This document shows positions 34,302-43,769 of a stretch of DNA of 61,606 nt, piece after piece. Position 1 is the stretch's first letter; every line of letters starts with the position of its first letter. The notes under the pieces are model-generated. The model was not told where the DNA came from. It ran no database searches and saw only the letters and a program-made list of their open reading frames with translations. The position numbers were made by a program, and so were the translations under genes. The stretch covers positions 1-61,606 of the IMG/VR virus record IMGVR_UViG_3300018418_000018, one strand, 5' to 3'. The stretch comes from a virus.

Positions 34302-37300
34302 TATACTGCCAGATATCTGTATCTCAGATTCTTAATTGATGGTGCTCTGTCTCCACCAATAAACACGAACTTAAACTGTGCTTGCTGGAAAGGCTTCAGA
34401 TCACCACCGAGACCACCTGGTAGCCACTGAGCATCACGATAAACTTGAGAATTGTCAAACGGAATATTGTCAACAGGTTCTTGATATATCCAGTACTTAT
34501 CGTTGATGTTTTCATCACCGCCAGCAGTTCTGAAATACATTTGGATATCAGCGTCATTAGGAATGTTTACTAATCCTCTGACTTCTATACCCACAGCGTC
34601 CAAATCGAGGAATACAGGAGTTGTAATATGTTTCGAACCCGTTGTTCCTGAAGTAGGACTTGTTTCGTCTACAGGCAGAATTGCAGGCGTGACAGATGGA
34701 TCGTCAAGCTTGAATCCAGCGAGCGTAATAGAAGCCCTCTGCATGTCAACAATTGGAGAAACATAGTCATTGGCAGTCTTCATGTCAAGCTTTACGTAAA
34801 CTGAAGCAACACCAGCACCCAGATTTGCTTCTTCTGCCGCTAAGTTGTAGATCGCTTTTGGTGTATCAAAATCAATGTTTTGCATCAAAGTGATTCTAGA
34901 ATAATCAGCGTCTTGAGTCCATCTCTGAGCCTTAGTGATGCGTGTACTCGACAACATCTTGCCTTCTGTCCACTTAGCACCAGCATCGATTGATGTAAAG
35001 TTTGGTACTACAGTTTCAACCGTAGGCATTGCTGTGTTGAAAATTGCATTTCGTCTTGATAGTGTCCAGTGACTAGAACCAAGTCCAGAAGACGTTTCTA
35101 CTGGATGGGCAGCGTCATATGTGAACGAATAACCGTTAACGTCAGCAGAGTCAACCGTGTGTGCGCCTTCAATATAACTTATAATATCAGAACTGCTAGT
35201 AAAGACACCAGAACCATCAATTCTATCTGCAAATCCACCAGGACCGATTCCAGAAGTTGCAACACTATCGAGACGACAGAGATCGCCAGGCTCTAGACCA
35301 TGATTAGCATGATGGATGTAAATCTTTCTAGAACCAGCAAACGTCTGAATGTTGGGTTTATTCGCTTCTTTTGTAGGATCAACTTCGCCAATCAACTTCG
35401 GAGGTAACGGCACATTCTTAAGAATTAGACTACCGCCACCAAGATCGAACTTCGCACGATTTAGTTTGTACATCAAATCTTGATCTTTTGCTTCGATCCA
35501 AGACAAGCCGTTTTGAGGCAAGTAAAGAGAGCCTGGAGCATTTTGCGTAGATGTAATACGTGACGTAGATCCAAACACAGGCAGTAACGTCTTCGAACTA
35601 AACAGTTCATATTCGGTTGACTGAGAAGTAACTACAATCGCATATGATGTCCAAGGCTTCAGATATACTGGCTCATCAAATGTAAACGTTGTTGGTCGTG
35701 CTTGAATAACCGAAAGCACTGGATCTGTACCAACTACTTGTACATCACTTGCTTTCAAAACAACTTGCGAATCAGGAACAATCTCATTGTGCGCAGGCTT
35801 GCCATTGATTACAGGACGTAAGTGGATTTGTACTGGTAGATTACCAGCGTCTTTTGCTCTGAAGTAGAGTTGCAAACTTGTCAGTGTAACACCGAACTGA
35901 TTGTCAACAAAGAAGGTCTGAGCCATAGGATTCTGTGGCGCAGTCAACACATTCGTTTCTGTTCCTGCAAACTGATTCTGATCTACATCGATGTAATCAG
36001 AAAGAATCTGCGACATCTGACCATTCGCGTCAAGTCCTGTTAGAGCGGCACCAGATAGCGCGGCAGTGGCAGGTCCATACAAGCCAGAGAATCTAGGATC
36101 CACGAGATTTACAGCAGAAGACCGTATCTGATCCAGTGTATCTCTAAGTTCTTTTGGACTGTAAATCTGTGCCCAGTGAACCCAATACGACAACGGCCAC
36201 CAGTAACCCCAAGGTCTTGAAGTGATCATATTGTGCCAGTGATGCCAAATCGCACCAACTGCGGCATAATATGCAAAGCACTTACTATCAGCGTTGCCCC
36301 AATCATTACGTGACGTGTCAAGCAATTTAAATTCGCGAATACCTGTTTTAAAGCAAATGTTCGGAGAGTTTGCTTGTGTTTCTCGATCGGTCGCTCTAGT
36401 ATTCCAACGCCTCGCAGTGTTCGGAATCCAAAGAGAACCAATGATTTCTCCGTTAGCGTCAGAAATTAGATCAGTAGAGCCATCGGGATGTTCAGTCTGC
36501 CAGTACGGGTCTTGTGGATCTGTTTGATCAGTTCGATCAGACCATCGTAAAAATGCTGGCTCTTCACGCACAAAACTAGCCATGTTGTCGCCGTCAAAGA
36601 AAGCGTAGTGTTTGGTGTTTGGCTTAAGACCCTTTGCGTGAAAGAAAATCTTTCTGGAACGCAACCAAGGAATCAACGCAACGTCGATGATACGATTACC
36701 AACAGCTTGTCGTAGTGTTTCAGATGGAACAACGCGAGAAACGAATCGACCTCCAAATCGCGTAAACGAACTTCTGCCAGAGAAGTAACGTTCTCTTAAC
36801 TCGACCAATCTACGGCGACGAATTCCAATAATTGACGTTTCTCTTTCGTAGTATGGATTCCATTGTTCAAGGTCTTCAGCACTTCTGCCTGCCCAGTTCC
36901 ATACCCAGTTGTTCCACAGATATGCTTGTCTACGGTCGAGACGACCTTGACCAGGCACTGCTCGATCAGCACGAGCTGGATCTTTCCATTCATCACTCGT
37001 GGGTGAAAGCTTTAGTGTTCCCACGTTATCGACCAAGCCAAATGGATTGATTTTAACTGAAGTAGACGCAAGGTCTTGAACCGCCCATGCTTCTGAGTCA
37101 TGAGTCAGATAAACATTGTCACCTTTCTTTACAATGCCACTAGACTGTGTGTTATCAACAACCAAACGAATGTTGTTTTCGTCGAACATAGGACGAATCA
37201 GTTTGCTTTCAGGATCCAAAGATGCTGAGTAGTCTGGATTGTTGGTATCTGCTCCCGTTTGATCGTTATTATCATCGCAAAGATTACCACATTCCGTTCT

Positions 37301-39769
37301 TGCATTGCCAGCACTGTCGAGCGCGGCAAACAGTTTTTGTTCAAGCTCGAGGAGACTGAGTTCTGTGTATTCTTGCAGATCATCTATCTTCGCTTCAAGT
37401 TTGGCAATATCTGCCATCGTATAACGTCGATGCTCGATTGGTGTGATTCGACAATCATCAAAGCCATGCATGTTGCCGTTGACCAAAACCTTTGCAAGTT
37501 CTAACGTATTGTCTGGCGTTGGCTTGTACTGCGGATTGCCTGCAGGCTGACCCATCAGTACTTGAACTTCACCCTCTTGCGTCAGAAGAATTTTGTCTGC
37601 TCGTGGCAGCCAGTAACTGACTGTGGCTGTTACACTTGATCCGTTTCGTGGCAAATCAAACGTACTAAAGGGTGATCCTTCGTCAGGTCTAAAATCAAGA
37701 TAGTTCTTAGGATTAATTACGGTACCGTCTTGTTGAATCTGATCTAAAGTACCACCAAAATTATTGCCTGCGACAAGAAATTCCGAATACGAAGTTGCAT
37801 CAAAGAAGTCGCCGCCAGCACCACGCGCATAATAGTCATAATAAACATTTAATGTTGTGGGAACACTATCATAATCGCTATTTAAGATTAATCTACTTTT
37901 AGCATAATAGTTGTCACGTACGCCACAATCTAATCTAACGTCACCAGTCATATCACGACCGTTAATGTTATTGACGTTTACTTCGCGAACTTCGTTGACA
38001 TCAACGTAAGGAAACTCGTAGTAATACTGCCTAGCCGCTGAATCGTATGCTACAGTCAGCTTGCCGTTGTTAACTGTGGTTAACGTTTTGGATTTTCTCG
38101 TAGCAGTTTTCTGAACATAGCAGAGAACTTCGTAAGTGCTGGATGGAGTTAGACCCGAAATTGTAACGTCACGTCCACTGTTAGTGGGCGTTCCGACTGT
38201 ATGTGCTTCAGCAGAGGCTGAACTTGTTGATACGACCCAAAGAGTAGTGTCTGTATATGATGAGCCAGTCGGAAGTGTAGCAAGAGTAATTTCTCCGCTA
38301 CCGTTTGCTACGAGTCCGCTTTGATGTTGCTGTATCGTAATTGTAATATCAGAGAACGACTCGGGTCGAGGACGTGACAGAGGGAACAACAGATTATTAT
38401 TATCAACTGTTCCGTTAAGAGTCGCACCTTGAGTGCCTTGCGTTATATTGAAAACATCAGACGAGCCAGAGCCGATACTTTTAATGCTTCTTAGTGAGCT
38501 GGCTGAATCGACGCGAACATCATACACATAGACACGATAATTTGCACCATCTTCTTCGACAGCACGAATTCTTGCAGTGCCTAACGAAGATCCACCAGCC
38601 TGAAAATCGTCATATAGATTGACTTGTGCATGATCCAGATCAGGTAGACCACGATTACTGTCTGCTAAGAAGTAATTACCATAACTGATCGGAATGACAT
38701 CATTATCGACAGTCTCAGTTACTAGTGGCTTAGGAACACTCAAACGAGTAGCAGTTGCTCTTTCGACACGATAACCATTGACATATGCCATACCTGGTGA
38801 TACAATCACATCGAAATTAGAATCCCTTGCACTGAAAGTTCTTTCGTCTACACTTACTCTGAATGGATCGACGATGTAGTTACCAGACTCTTCGAACGTT
38901 CTTTGTGCAATTAGATCGTTGATCGTGTTGTATGCATCAATCTCTTTGACTTGCTCAACGATCTTTGAATTTTCGATATTAGCCACAAACACGAATGTGT
39001 CATTAGCAGTTACTTTACTCAATTCGGTAAGTTGCAGATTGATTCTAAGACGATCAGCACCAGGTGAAGCCGTGTTAACAATACCATTTGCGTTGTCGAA
39101 CAAAGAAGTGTCATCATTGACAGTGACAACTTCTTGAACAACCTTAAATCCTACAGTCGTAGTCGCAGAGGCTGTATATGGAGACAGAATAATAGACTGT
39201 TCAGTTGTGTGAACAAAGTGACCTAAAACAAAGAAGTCTCCTTCGCCCAAAGTAAATCTAACGCCCTTACCAGTCGCATTAGGAGTTTCAGTAGTAATCT
39301 GATAACCACCACCAGACTGATCAAACAAAACTACTCCATCATCAAACTTCTCATTTGCACCCGCGCCAGAATTTACATACTGGACATAAAGAGTATCAAG
39401 AACAAAACCTTCATCAACGTTTCTAGGCTTTAAGTCGATTACTTTCGCTTCAACACCTGTGTTGGTGTCTTTGAATATGGTACCAATAGGAATATCAGTA
39501 AACGCACCGCCAGCATTTACAGCCGAGACTTTGATATAGTCAATACTTGCATCAACAGCCATGCCTCCAGTATTGACCGCGGCACCTTCTTTGAAAACGT
39601 TTTTACCAAATCTAGCAAGTTCTTGAAAGATGATTGTCTGTAGTTGCGTCAACTCTCGCGCTTGTAGAGCGCGTCCGTTGTTAAAGAGGACTTGATGAAA
39701 ATTGTTATCCTCATTAAAATCATCTGAATAAATGCCAGATAGCGTATTGGATGTGAATTCTGTTGCCAT
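34301..39769 (-). CDS. DUF4815-type baseplate/fibre protein (1822 aa)
   Basis: The first ~700 residues match the DUF4815 type found at the baseplate of T4-like marine phages: NNFHQVLFNNGRALQARELT then LQTIIFQELARFGKNVFKEG, and later GMAYVNGYRVE. Residues ~790-900 include a helical segment (MADIAKLEAKIDDLQEYTEL) and a central Trp/His-rich region (AAVGAIWHHWHNMITS, then WGYWWPLSYWVHWAQIY, residues ~1169-1201). The C-terminus ends in a beta-rich domain (PFQQAQFKFVFIGGDRAPSI). Such proteins are virion components, probably part of the baseplate periphery or a fibre base. No enzymatic site is seen. A degenerate promoter-like CATAAATA sits 74 nt upstream in the gp8 gene. Confidence 0.75.
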   Translation of the reverse strand: MATEFTSNTLSGIYSDDFNEDNNFHQVLFNNGRALQARELTQLQTIIFQELARFGKNVFKEGAAVNTGGMAVDASIDYIKVSAVNAGGAFTDIPIGTIFKDTNTGVEAKVIDLKPRNVDEGFVLDTLYVQYVNSGAGANEKFDDGVVLFDQSGGGYQITTETPNATGKGVRFTLGEGDFFVLGHFVHTTEQSIILSPYTASATTTVGFKVVQEVVTVNDDTSLFDNANGIVNTASPGADRLRINLQLTELSKVTANDTFVFVANIENSKIVEQVKEIDAYNTINDLIAQRTFEESGNYIVDPFRVSVDERTFSARDSNFDVIVSPGMAYVNGYRVERATATRLSVPKPLVTETVDNDVIPISYGNYFLADSNRGLPDLDHAQVNLYDDFQAGGSSLGTARIRAVEEDGANYRVYVYDVRVDSASSLRSIKSIGSGSSDVFNITQGTQGATLNGTVDNNNLLFPLSRPRPESFSDITITIQQHQSGLVANGSGEITLATLPTGSSYTDTTLWVVSTSSASAEAHTVGTPTNSGRDVTISGLTPSSTYEVLCYVQKTATRKSKTLTTVNNGKLTVAYDSAARQYYYEFPYVDVNEVREVNVNNINGRDMTGDVRLDCGVRDNYYAKSRLILNSDYDSVPTTLNVYYDYYARGAGGDFFDATSYSEFLVAGNNFGGTLDQIQQDGTVINPKNYLDFRPDEGSPFSTFDLPRNGSSVTATVSYWLPRADKILLTQEGEVQVLMGQPAGNPQYKPTPDNTLELAKVLVNGNMHGFDDCRITPIEHRRYTMADIAKLEAKIDDLQEYTELSLLELEQKLFAALDSAGNARTECGNLCDDNNDQTGADTNNPDYSASLDPESKLIRPMFDENNIRLVVDNTQSSGIVKKGDNVYLTHDSEAWAVQDLASTSVKINPFGLVDNVGTLKLSPTSDEWKDPARADRAVPGQGRLDRRQAYLWNNWVWNWAGRSAEDLEQWNPYYERETSIIGIRRRRLVELRERYFSGRSSFTRFGGRFVSRVVPSETLRQAVGNRIIDVALIPWLRSRKIFFHAKGLKPNTKHYAFFDGDNMASFVREEPAFLRWSDRTDQTDPQDPYWQTEHPDGSTDLISDANGEIIGSLWIPNTARRWNTRATDRETQANSPNICFKTGIREFKLLDTSRNDWGNADSKCFAYYAAVGAIWHHWHNMITSRPWGYWWPLSYWVHWAQIYSPKELRDTLDQIRSSAVNLVDPRFSGLYGPATAALSGAALTGLDANGQMSQILSDYIDVDQNQFAGTETNVLTAPQNPMAQTFFVDNQFGVTLTSLQLYFRAKDAGNLPVQIHLRPVINGKPAHNEIVPDSQVVLKASDVQVVGTDPVLSVIQARPTTFTFDEPVYLKPWTSYAIVVTSQSTEYELFSSKTLLPVFGSTSRITSTQNAPGSLYLPQNGLSWIEAKDQDLMYKLNRAKFDLGGGSLILKNVPLPPKLIGEVDPTKEANKPNIQTFAGSRKIYIHHANHGLEPGDLCRLDSVATSGIGPGGFADRIDGSGVFTSSSDIISYIEGAHTVDSADVNGYSFTYDAAHPVETSSGLGSSHWTLSRRNAIFNTAMPTVETVVPNFTSIDAGAKWTEGKMLSSTRITKAQRWTQDADYSRITLMQNIDFDTPKAIYNLAAEEANLGAGVASVYVKLDMKTANDYVSPIVDMQRASITLAGFKLDDPSVTPAILPVDETSPTSGTTGSKHITTPVFLDLDAVGIEVRGLVNIPNDADIQMYFRTAGGDENINDKYWIYQEPVDNIPFDNSQVYRDAQWLPGGLGGDLKPFQQAQFKFVFIGGDRAPSIKNLRYRYLAV

Positions 39770-39772
39770 TTT

Positions 39773-41149
39773 TTATCCTAATTGAATAACTATTCTAATG
39801 TCTTCGGTTTGATCTGCTTCACGAGTAATTGCTTCATCGAGTGTATTTATGTATAAAATCTCACCTGAATATGCATCAATGTCGGGATCAACAACACCTG
39901 TAATCGTTGCTGTACCGCCCTGTTCGTTAACTAATGCCATTCCAGCAACAAAGGTGCCGTTTTCGGATTGCGGGCTTTCAAATCCTGTTTCAACGTCTTG
40001 ATAATAGTAAAGAGTGTTTGTATCAAGATAAAGAATCTTGCCTGTGATTGTTGCTTGTGCATTAGTGAAAGTGTCGCCTTCTATCCATACACCTGTAACA
40101 CCATCTACCGTCAGTACTTTAGAGGCTTGTCCTGTATTTCCATTGTAAGCAGAATCAGTGCCGTATCGTGTCAATCCCTTAATAATTCCCACTTGATGAA
40201 ATTCAGTGTCGTTGGCTACGATAGTGCCCTCTTCGCGACCTATGAAATCTGTTTGTAGCATGAGTTCTCGACACTTAAGATCGCTGATTGGATCAGCACC
40301 GAGTCCTATTCGTGGTGCGATTACTGGTCTGAGAGATGCACCAGAACCACCGCCTGGATCTGTAACTGTAATAGACGCATAATCATAATCTGCGCCGTGC
40401 AAGAATCCACCAAGTCCGTTTGAATCACATCGCACATTTACAATTCTATTATCGAAAATGTCTGCTATAAATCGAGCACCTGCTCCATTACCTGTGAACG
40501 TAAGTGTAGGGTTCGTATAGTTGTCGCCACCACTGTCAATGATAACGCCTAGAATCTGTCCACCAATAGCACTATCTTGCAAATTCAGTTGTTGAATCTC
40601 TTCGGGAATTGTAGTCGTTCTGTCAACTATCTGTTTGATTGGAGCGTATTGTCTAGTTTGAAAACTACCAGCCGCAAAGTTACTGATTGTGTACATGAAG
40701 CGCCAAAGATAGCCATCGTTCGTTCTAAAAGACTTTGCTTGATTTTTTGCTTGAAAAGAATTAGGCTCAGTAAATGCAGGCTGAATACTGCCATCATCCA
40801 AACGACCCTGCTCAAGGCACAAAAAGACTTCACGGGCACTGTTAATTACGTAGAAATTTGTTTGAAAAGGATCGTTGTTGTCGTAAGGCTCGTATATCTG
40901 ACCGCTTTCCCAATTGACAACCGAAATCACATACGATGCATTACTCATAATTTTAACTGATTGCAAAGTATGTCTAAACTTATCTTGATTAAATTTTGAG
41001 CCTACGATAGCCTCAGTAATCCCATCAGCGTCGGTAATGGGATCTGATCTGGCAATTCCTATATGATAAGGCGGAGAAGAACTATCAACATCTGCTTTAA
41101 ACAGAGTCAATAGATGCTCTCTCATACTGTTAGTTGCGGATGCTGGCAT
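39773..41149 (-). CDS. 8: Baseplate wedge protein gp8
   Basis: The 458-aa product starts MPASATNSMREHLLTLFKAD and has the central pattern YVISVVNWESGQIYEPYDNN, then NFYVINSAREVFLCLEQG and TNDGYLWRFMYTISNFAAGS. These match gp8 proteins of marine T4-like phages; T4 gp8 (334 aa) is more divergent. In T4, gp8 is a wedge component that binds gp10 and gp7. The order gp25-gp6-gp8 here agrees with baseplate wedge assembly genes. The C-terminal ~200 residues (VIAPRIGLGADPISDLKCRE, then IKGLTRYGTDS) contain additional beta-rich material. A TATAAATA promoter is 24 nt upstream. Confidence 0.82.
   Translation of the reverse strand: MPASATNSMREHLLTLFKADVDSSSPPYHIGIARSDPITDADGITEAIVGSKFNQDKFRHTLQSVKIMSNASYVISVVNWESGQIYEPYDNNDPFQTNFYVINSAREVFLCLEQGRLDDGSIQPAFTEPNSFQAKNQAKSFRTNDGYLWRFMYTISNFAAGSFQTRQYAPIKQIVDRTTTIPEEIQQLNLQDSAIGGQILGVIIDSGGDNYTNPTLTFTGNGAGARFIADIFDNRIVNVRCDSNGLGGFLHGADYDYASITVTDPGGGSGASLRPVIAPRIGLGADPISDLKCRELMLQTDFIGREEGTIVANDTEFHQVGIIKGLTRYGTDSAYNGNTGQASKVLTVDGVTGVWIEGDTFTNAQATITGKILYLDTNTLYYYQDVETGFESPQSENGTFVAGMALVNEQGGTATITGVVDPDIDAYSGEILYINTLDEAITREADQTEDIRIVIQLG
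39844..39851 (-). promoter_or_regulatory. Late-promoter-like CATAAATA near the start of the 1822-aa gene
   Basis: The minus strand reads CATAAATA, one mismatch from consensus, 74 nt before the ATG at 39769, inside the gp8 coding sequence. A TATAAATA match is preferred elsewhere, so this is weak evidence. Confidence 0.25.
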
Positions 41150-41173
41150 AAGTAATTCTCTTTAACGATGTTC

Positions 41174-41181
41174 TATTTATA
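41174..41181 (-). promoter_or_regulatory. T4-type late promoter upstream of gp8
   Basis: Exact TATAAATA on the minus strand, 24 nt before the gp8 ATG at 41149. It overlaps the last codons of gp6. Confidence 0.65.
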
Positions 41182-42961
41182 ACGTATCTGTAATAACTGC
41201 ACGTGCACGTGATGCTTGATTGTCATAACGAACGATATTGTTTCGTAGAGGACTAATTACTGACGGATTAGCTGGCGTTGCGACAACCCTAATGTATGCA
41301 CCATTCAAAATCGTGCCAGTAAAATTAAGTAATGTAATAGTTCCATTCACAGCATCATATGTGCCGGCATTATCGATCAAAGGATTGCCAGATGCAATCT
41401 CAATGATTTCTATAATGTTTGTGTCTAGCCTATTTTTTAAGACACACGGTTTACTTTGAAAGTTGAAAGGATCCGATTCTACAATGAAATTGTCATCGTC
41501 TGGAGCAGAAATGGCAGCCGCAAAGAAAATAGTTTGTGACGGCGAGCCATCGGGCACAAATCTCTTCTGCATTTTAATGTCCGCTCTACTAGACAATATC
41601 GCATCATCTGTTGCGTCAATTTCAGTCAACATATTTGAACGACGGAAAGCCTGATTGAATCCACCTGTGCTTGTGTCGAAATAACTCTGCATAGCCGCCA
41701 AAACTGAATTTTCTACTGTTGTTGTATCAAGTGATGTCAACTGTGGATTAAACTGAAATGTCGTAGTAACTTCAAGAAACGTTTCGACAGGATCTGTAAA
41801 TTGAACATCAAACGATGCAATCGACAAATCGTCAGCAAGCGCAGTGATGTCACTTTTCGTGTTCTCAATTACTACGGCATCATCTGTGCTAAAGACGATT
41901 GACAGATATACAGAGCCATAGTCAGCAGGTATATTATCTTCACCACCCCACGCTTTAATGTCACTCACCACATTAGAAAAGTTTCGTTTAACAAGTGCGG
42001 CGTAGTCTTGTGCTGTTACCATTCGATTCTGGGCTGCCCACTGAAATGGCGCGTTCTTTCGAATAGACTCGATCTCTTCTTTAAATGAACCACTTGAAGA
42101 AACAGAGACAGTAGTAACACTCAACGTCTTGCCGTCGATAGTTGTTGTGGGAACAAATGTTTTACCACCATTGGCTTCTGGTCCAGCAACAGCAGAGTAG
42201 ATGACTTCAATCTTGTCACCCGCTTGAGGGAATCGACCAAGTCGAACGCCATTACCAAATGTCAGTTCGTAATAGCCGTTAGGCGATTCTTTCATAACAT
42301 AAATTCGTGACGTTTCGTCAATTGTGGTTGTGTCAAAAATATTAATGTATTGATCATATCGATTAGATGTGATACTATCGTATACACGCACAACTACAGT
42401 ATCGAGATCGAGATTTTTCACGGGAAGAACGTATGTGTCATTTTCGCTCGATGGACCTGCAATGAAAGTTTTGCGCTTAGTCACTCCTTCATAAATCGGA
42501 ACGTTTCGATTGCCATTCAGAGTAAACTGATAAACGCCTGTGCCGTCTGCTAAAGCAGTTAATGCATCTCGCGTCTGAAACGTGTAACTTTTACTGTTGA
42601 TAGTAGTAGTGAATTTTGTGCCAGACGGAATAGTCATTGAGGATGGATTGTCGTTGTTTGTGACTTGCAAATTGACCACAGCAAACGAAGCCTTTCTTGA
42701 TCCTACGCTATAGCCTAGACCGCCAGCAAGACCTACGAGAGACGATCTAAGTTGCGCAGAACTTAAAAACGATTCGTTCAAAGCAAAGTTAGCCATTAAC
42801 GCATTGTAGTGCGTATTGTAAGCGAGAACATCAAGCAGATTTGAAAGACCAGACGCTTCGAAGTTATAGTCGGCAAACTCCGGTTTCTGTGCCAAAAACA
42901 ATTTCAAATTGTTCTTGATCGTGTTAAAATCTAGTTCTGTTGACTTAATGGTAGTCGCCAT
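41177..42961 (-). CDS. 6: Baseplate wedge protein gp6
   Basis: This 594-aa protein begins with STELDFNTIKNNLKLFLAQK, then FADYNFEASGLSNLLDVLAY and NTHYNALMANFALNESFLSS, a signature of T4-like gp6 (T4 gp6 is 660 aa). Two gp6 molecules form the core of each wedge and the ring that holds the baseplate together. The central region (IDETSRIYVMKESPNGYYEL, then FGNGVRLGRFPQAGD) is of the baseplate J-like type. The C-terminal region (FDVQFTDPVETFLEVTTTFQ) matches the family. It begins 12 bp after gp25, and an exact TATAAATA late promoter over its last codons serves the next gene (gp8). Confidence 0.93.
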   Translation of the reverse strand: MATTIKSTELDFNTIKNNLKLFLAQKPEFADYNFEASGLSNLLDVLAYNTHYNALMANFALNESFLSSAQLRSSLVGLAGGLGYSVGSRKASFAVVNLQVTNNDNPSSMTIPSGTKFTTTINSKSYTFQTRDALTALADGTGVYQFTLNGNRNVPIYEGVTKRKTFIAGPSSENDTYVLPVKNLDLDTVVVRVYDSITSNRYDQYINIFDTTTIDETSRIYVMKESPNGYYELTFGNGVRLGRFPQAGDKIEVIYSAVAGPEANGGKTFVPTTTIDGKTLSVTTVSVSSSGSFKEEIESIRKNAPFQWAAQNRMVTAQDYAALVKRNFSNVVSDIKAWGGEDNIPADYGSVYLSIVFSTDDAVVIENTKSDITALADDLSIASFDVQFTDPVETFLEVTTTFQFNPQLTSLDTTTVENSVLAAMQSYFDTSTGGFNQAFRRSNMLTEIDATDDAILSSRADIKMQKRFVPDGSPSQTIFFAAAISAPDDDNFIVESDPFNFQSKPCVLKNRLDTNIIEIIEIASGNPLIDNAGTYDAVNGTITLLNFTGTILNGAYIRVVATPANPSVISPLRNNIVRYDNQASRARAVITDTL

Positions 42962-42973
42962 TTTTTACTCCGA

Positions 42974-43735
42974 TTAATCGATAACTTGTTCTGGTAGCAA
43001 GAAGTCTTCGCCGTTCTGTAGTGATATCTGATCACCATCTGGCACTGTAAGAATACCCTCAAGAAGATCAGAATCAATAAGCAGTACGCCTTCAATAAAG
43101 CCATTGAACAATGCGAAGATCATATCTGAATCTGGATCTGTCAGCAGTGCATCAACAGGCGGTATTACCAGATCACGTTTGACCAAATCACCACGATATG
43201 TGGCAAGACGATCATCATTCTCTGCACGAATAATATCATTGTAGATAATAAACGGCTCGGTTGTAATCGGCAGTGAAGGAATTTCAGTTGGCGCAGATGG
43301 ATTAAGAGAAACTTTTAGTGTTTCAACTAATCCAGTAGCGACTACTCTAAACTCAACCACCACCGATACATTATTGTAATCTGGTGTTGCTACAACTTTA
43401 ACATTTAATACTTTAGCCCTAGGCTCGTAACGCTGAATTGCTTTCTTTATTTTGCCGATGATCTCTTCACCGGTGTCTTCATCCATCAACTCAAATAGAA
43501 GACCACCAAGATCAGCGCCATAATTTGGACGATACGGCTTTTCGAATCTGTTCGTCATCAACAGATTCTTAACAGCCTGTTTTACAGAAGCCGCATCAGT
43601 CTTTTTAAAAACATCTCCGTCAGAAGTTGGCGTTCTGGCATTTAAAGACAAGTCAATATCCGAGTAGTCACGCTCTTTTACAACGCGAATGCTCGTTTCT
43701 AGATTGCCGTCTTCTGTAGAGAATTTTTTAGCCAT
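42974..43735 (-). CDS. 25: Baseplate wedge protein gp25 with C-terminal extension
   Basis: The first ~135 residues match gp25/GpW_gp25: DVFKKTDAASVKQAVKNLLM, then RFEKPYRPNYGADLGGLLFE and IIGKIKKAIQRYEPRAKVL. T4 gp25 is 132 aa and lies at the baseplate-sheath junction as the trigger for sheath contraction. This homologue has 253 aa; the extra ~110 residues (TTEPFIIYNDIIRAENDDRL, then LIDSDLLEGILTVPDGDQIS) are acidic and of unknown role. A TATAAATA late promoter lies 26 nt upstream, so gp25, gp6 and perhaps gp8 can be expressed as a unit. The N-terminal identification is secure. Confidence 0.92.
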   Translation of the reverse strand: MAKKFSTEDGNLETSIRVVKERDYSDIDLSLNARTPTSDGDVFKKTDAASVKQAVKNLLMTNRFEKPYRPNYGADLGGLLFELMDEDTGEEIIGKIKKAIQRYEPRAKVLNVKVVATPDYNNVSVVVEFRVVATGLVETLKVSLNPSAPTEIPSLPITTEPFIIYNDIIRAENDDRLATYRGDLVKRDLVIPPVDALLTDPDSDMIFALFNGFIEGVLLIDSDLLEGILTVPDGDQISLQNGEDFLLPEQVID

Positions 43736-43761
43736 TGTAAACCTAAAAAGCTTTTTCGTTT

Positions 43762-43769
43762 ATTTATAT
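43762..43769 (-). promoter_or_regulatory. T4-type late promoter upstream of gp25
   Basis: Exact TATAAATA on the minus strand, 26 nt before the ATG at 43735, in the 33-bp gap after the 245-aa gene. Confidence 0.7.

Noticed and set aside
40577-40960. Open frame on the plus strand (127 codons) inside gp8
   Set aside because: Antisense to a conserved region of gp8, with no ribosome binding site.
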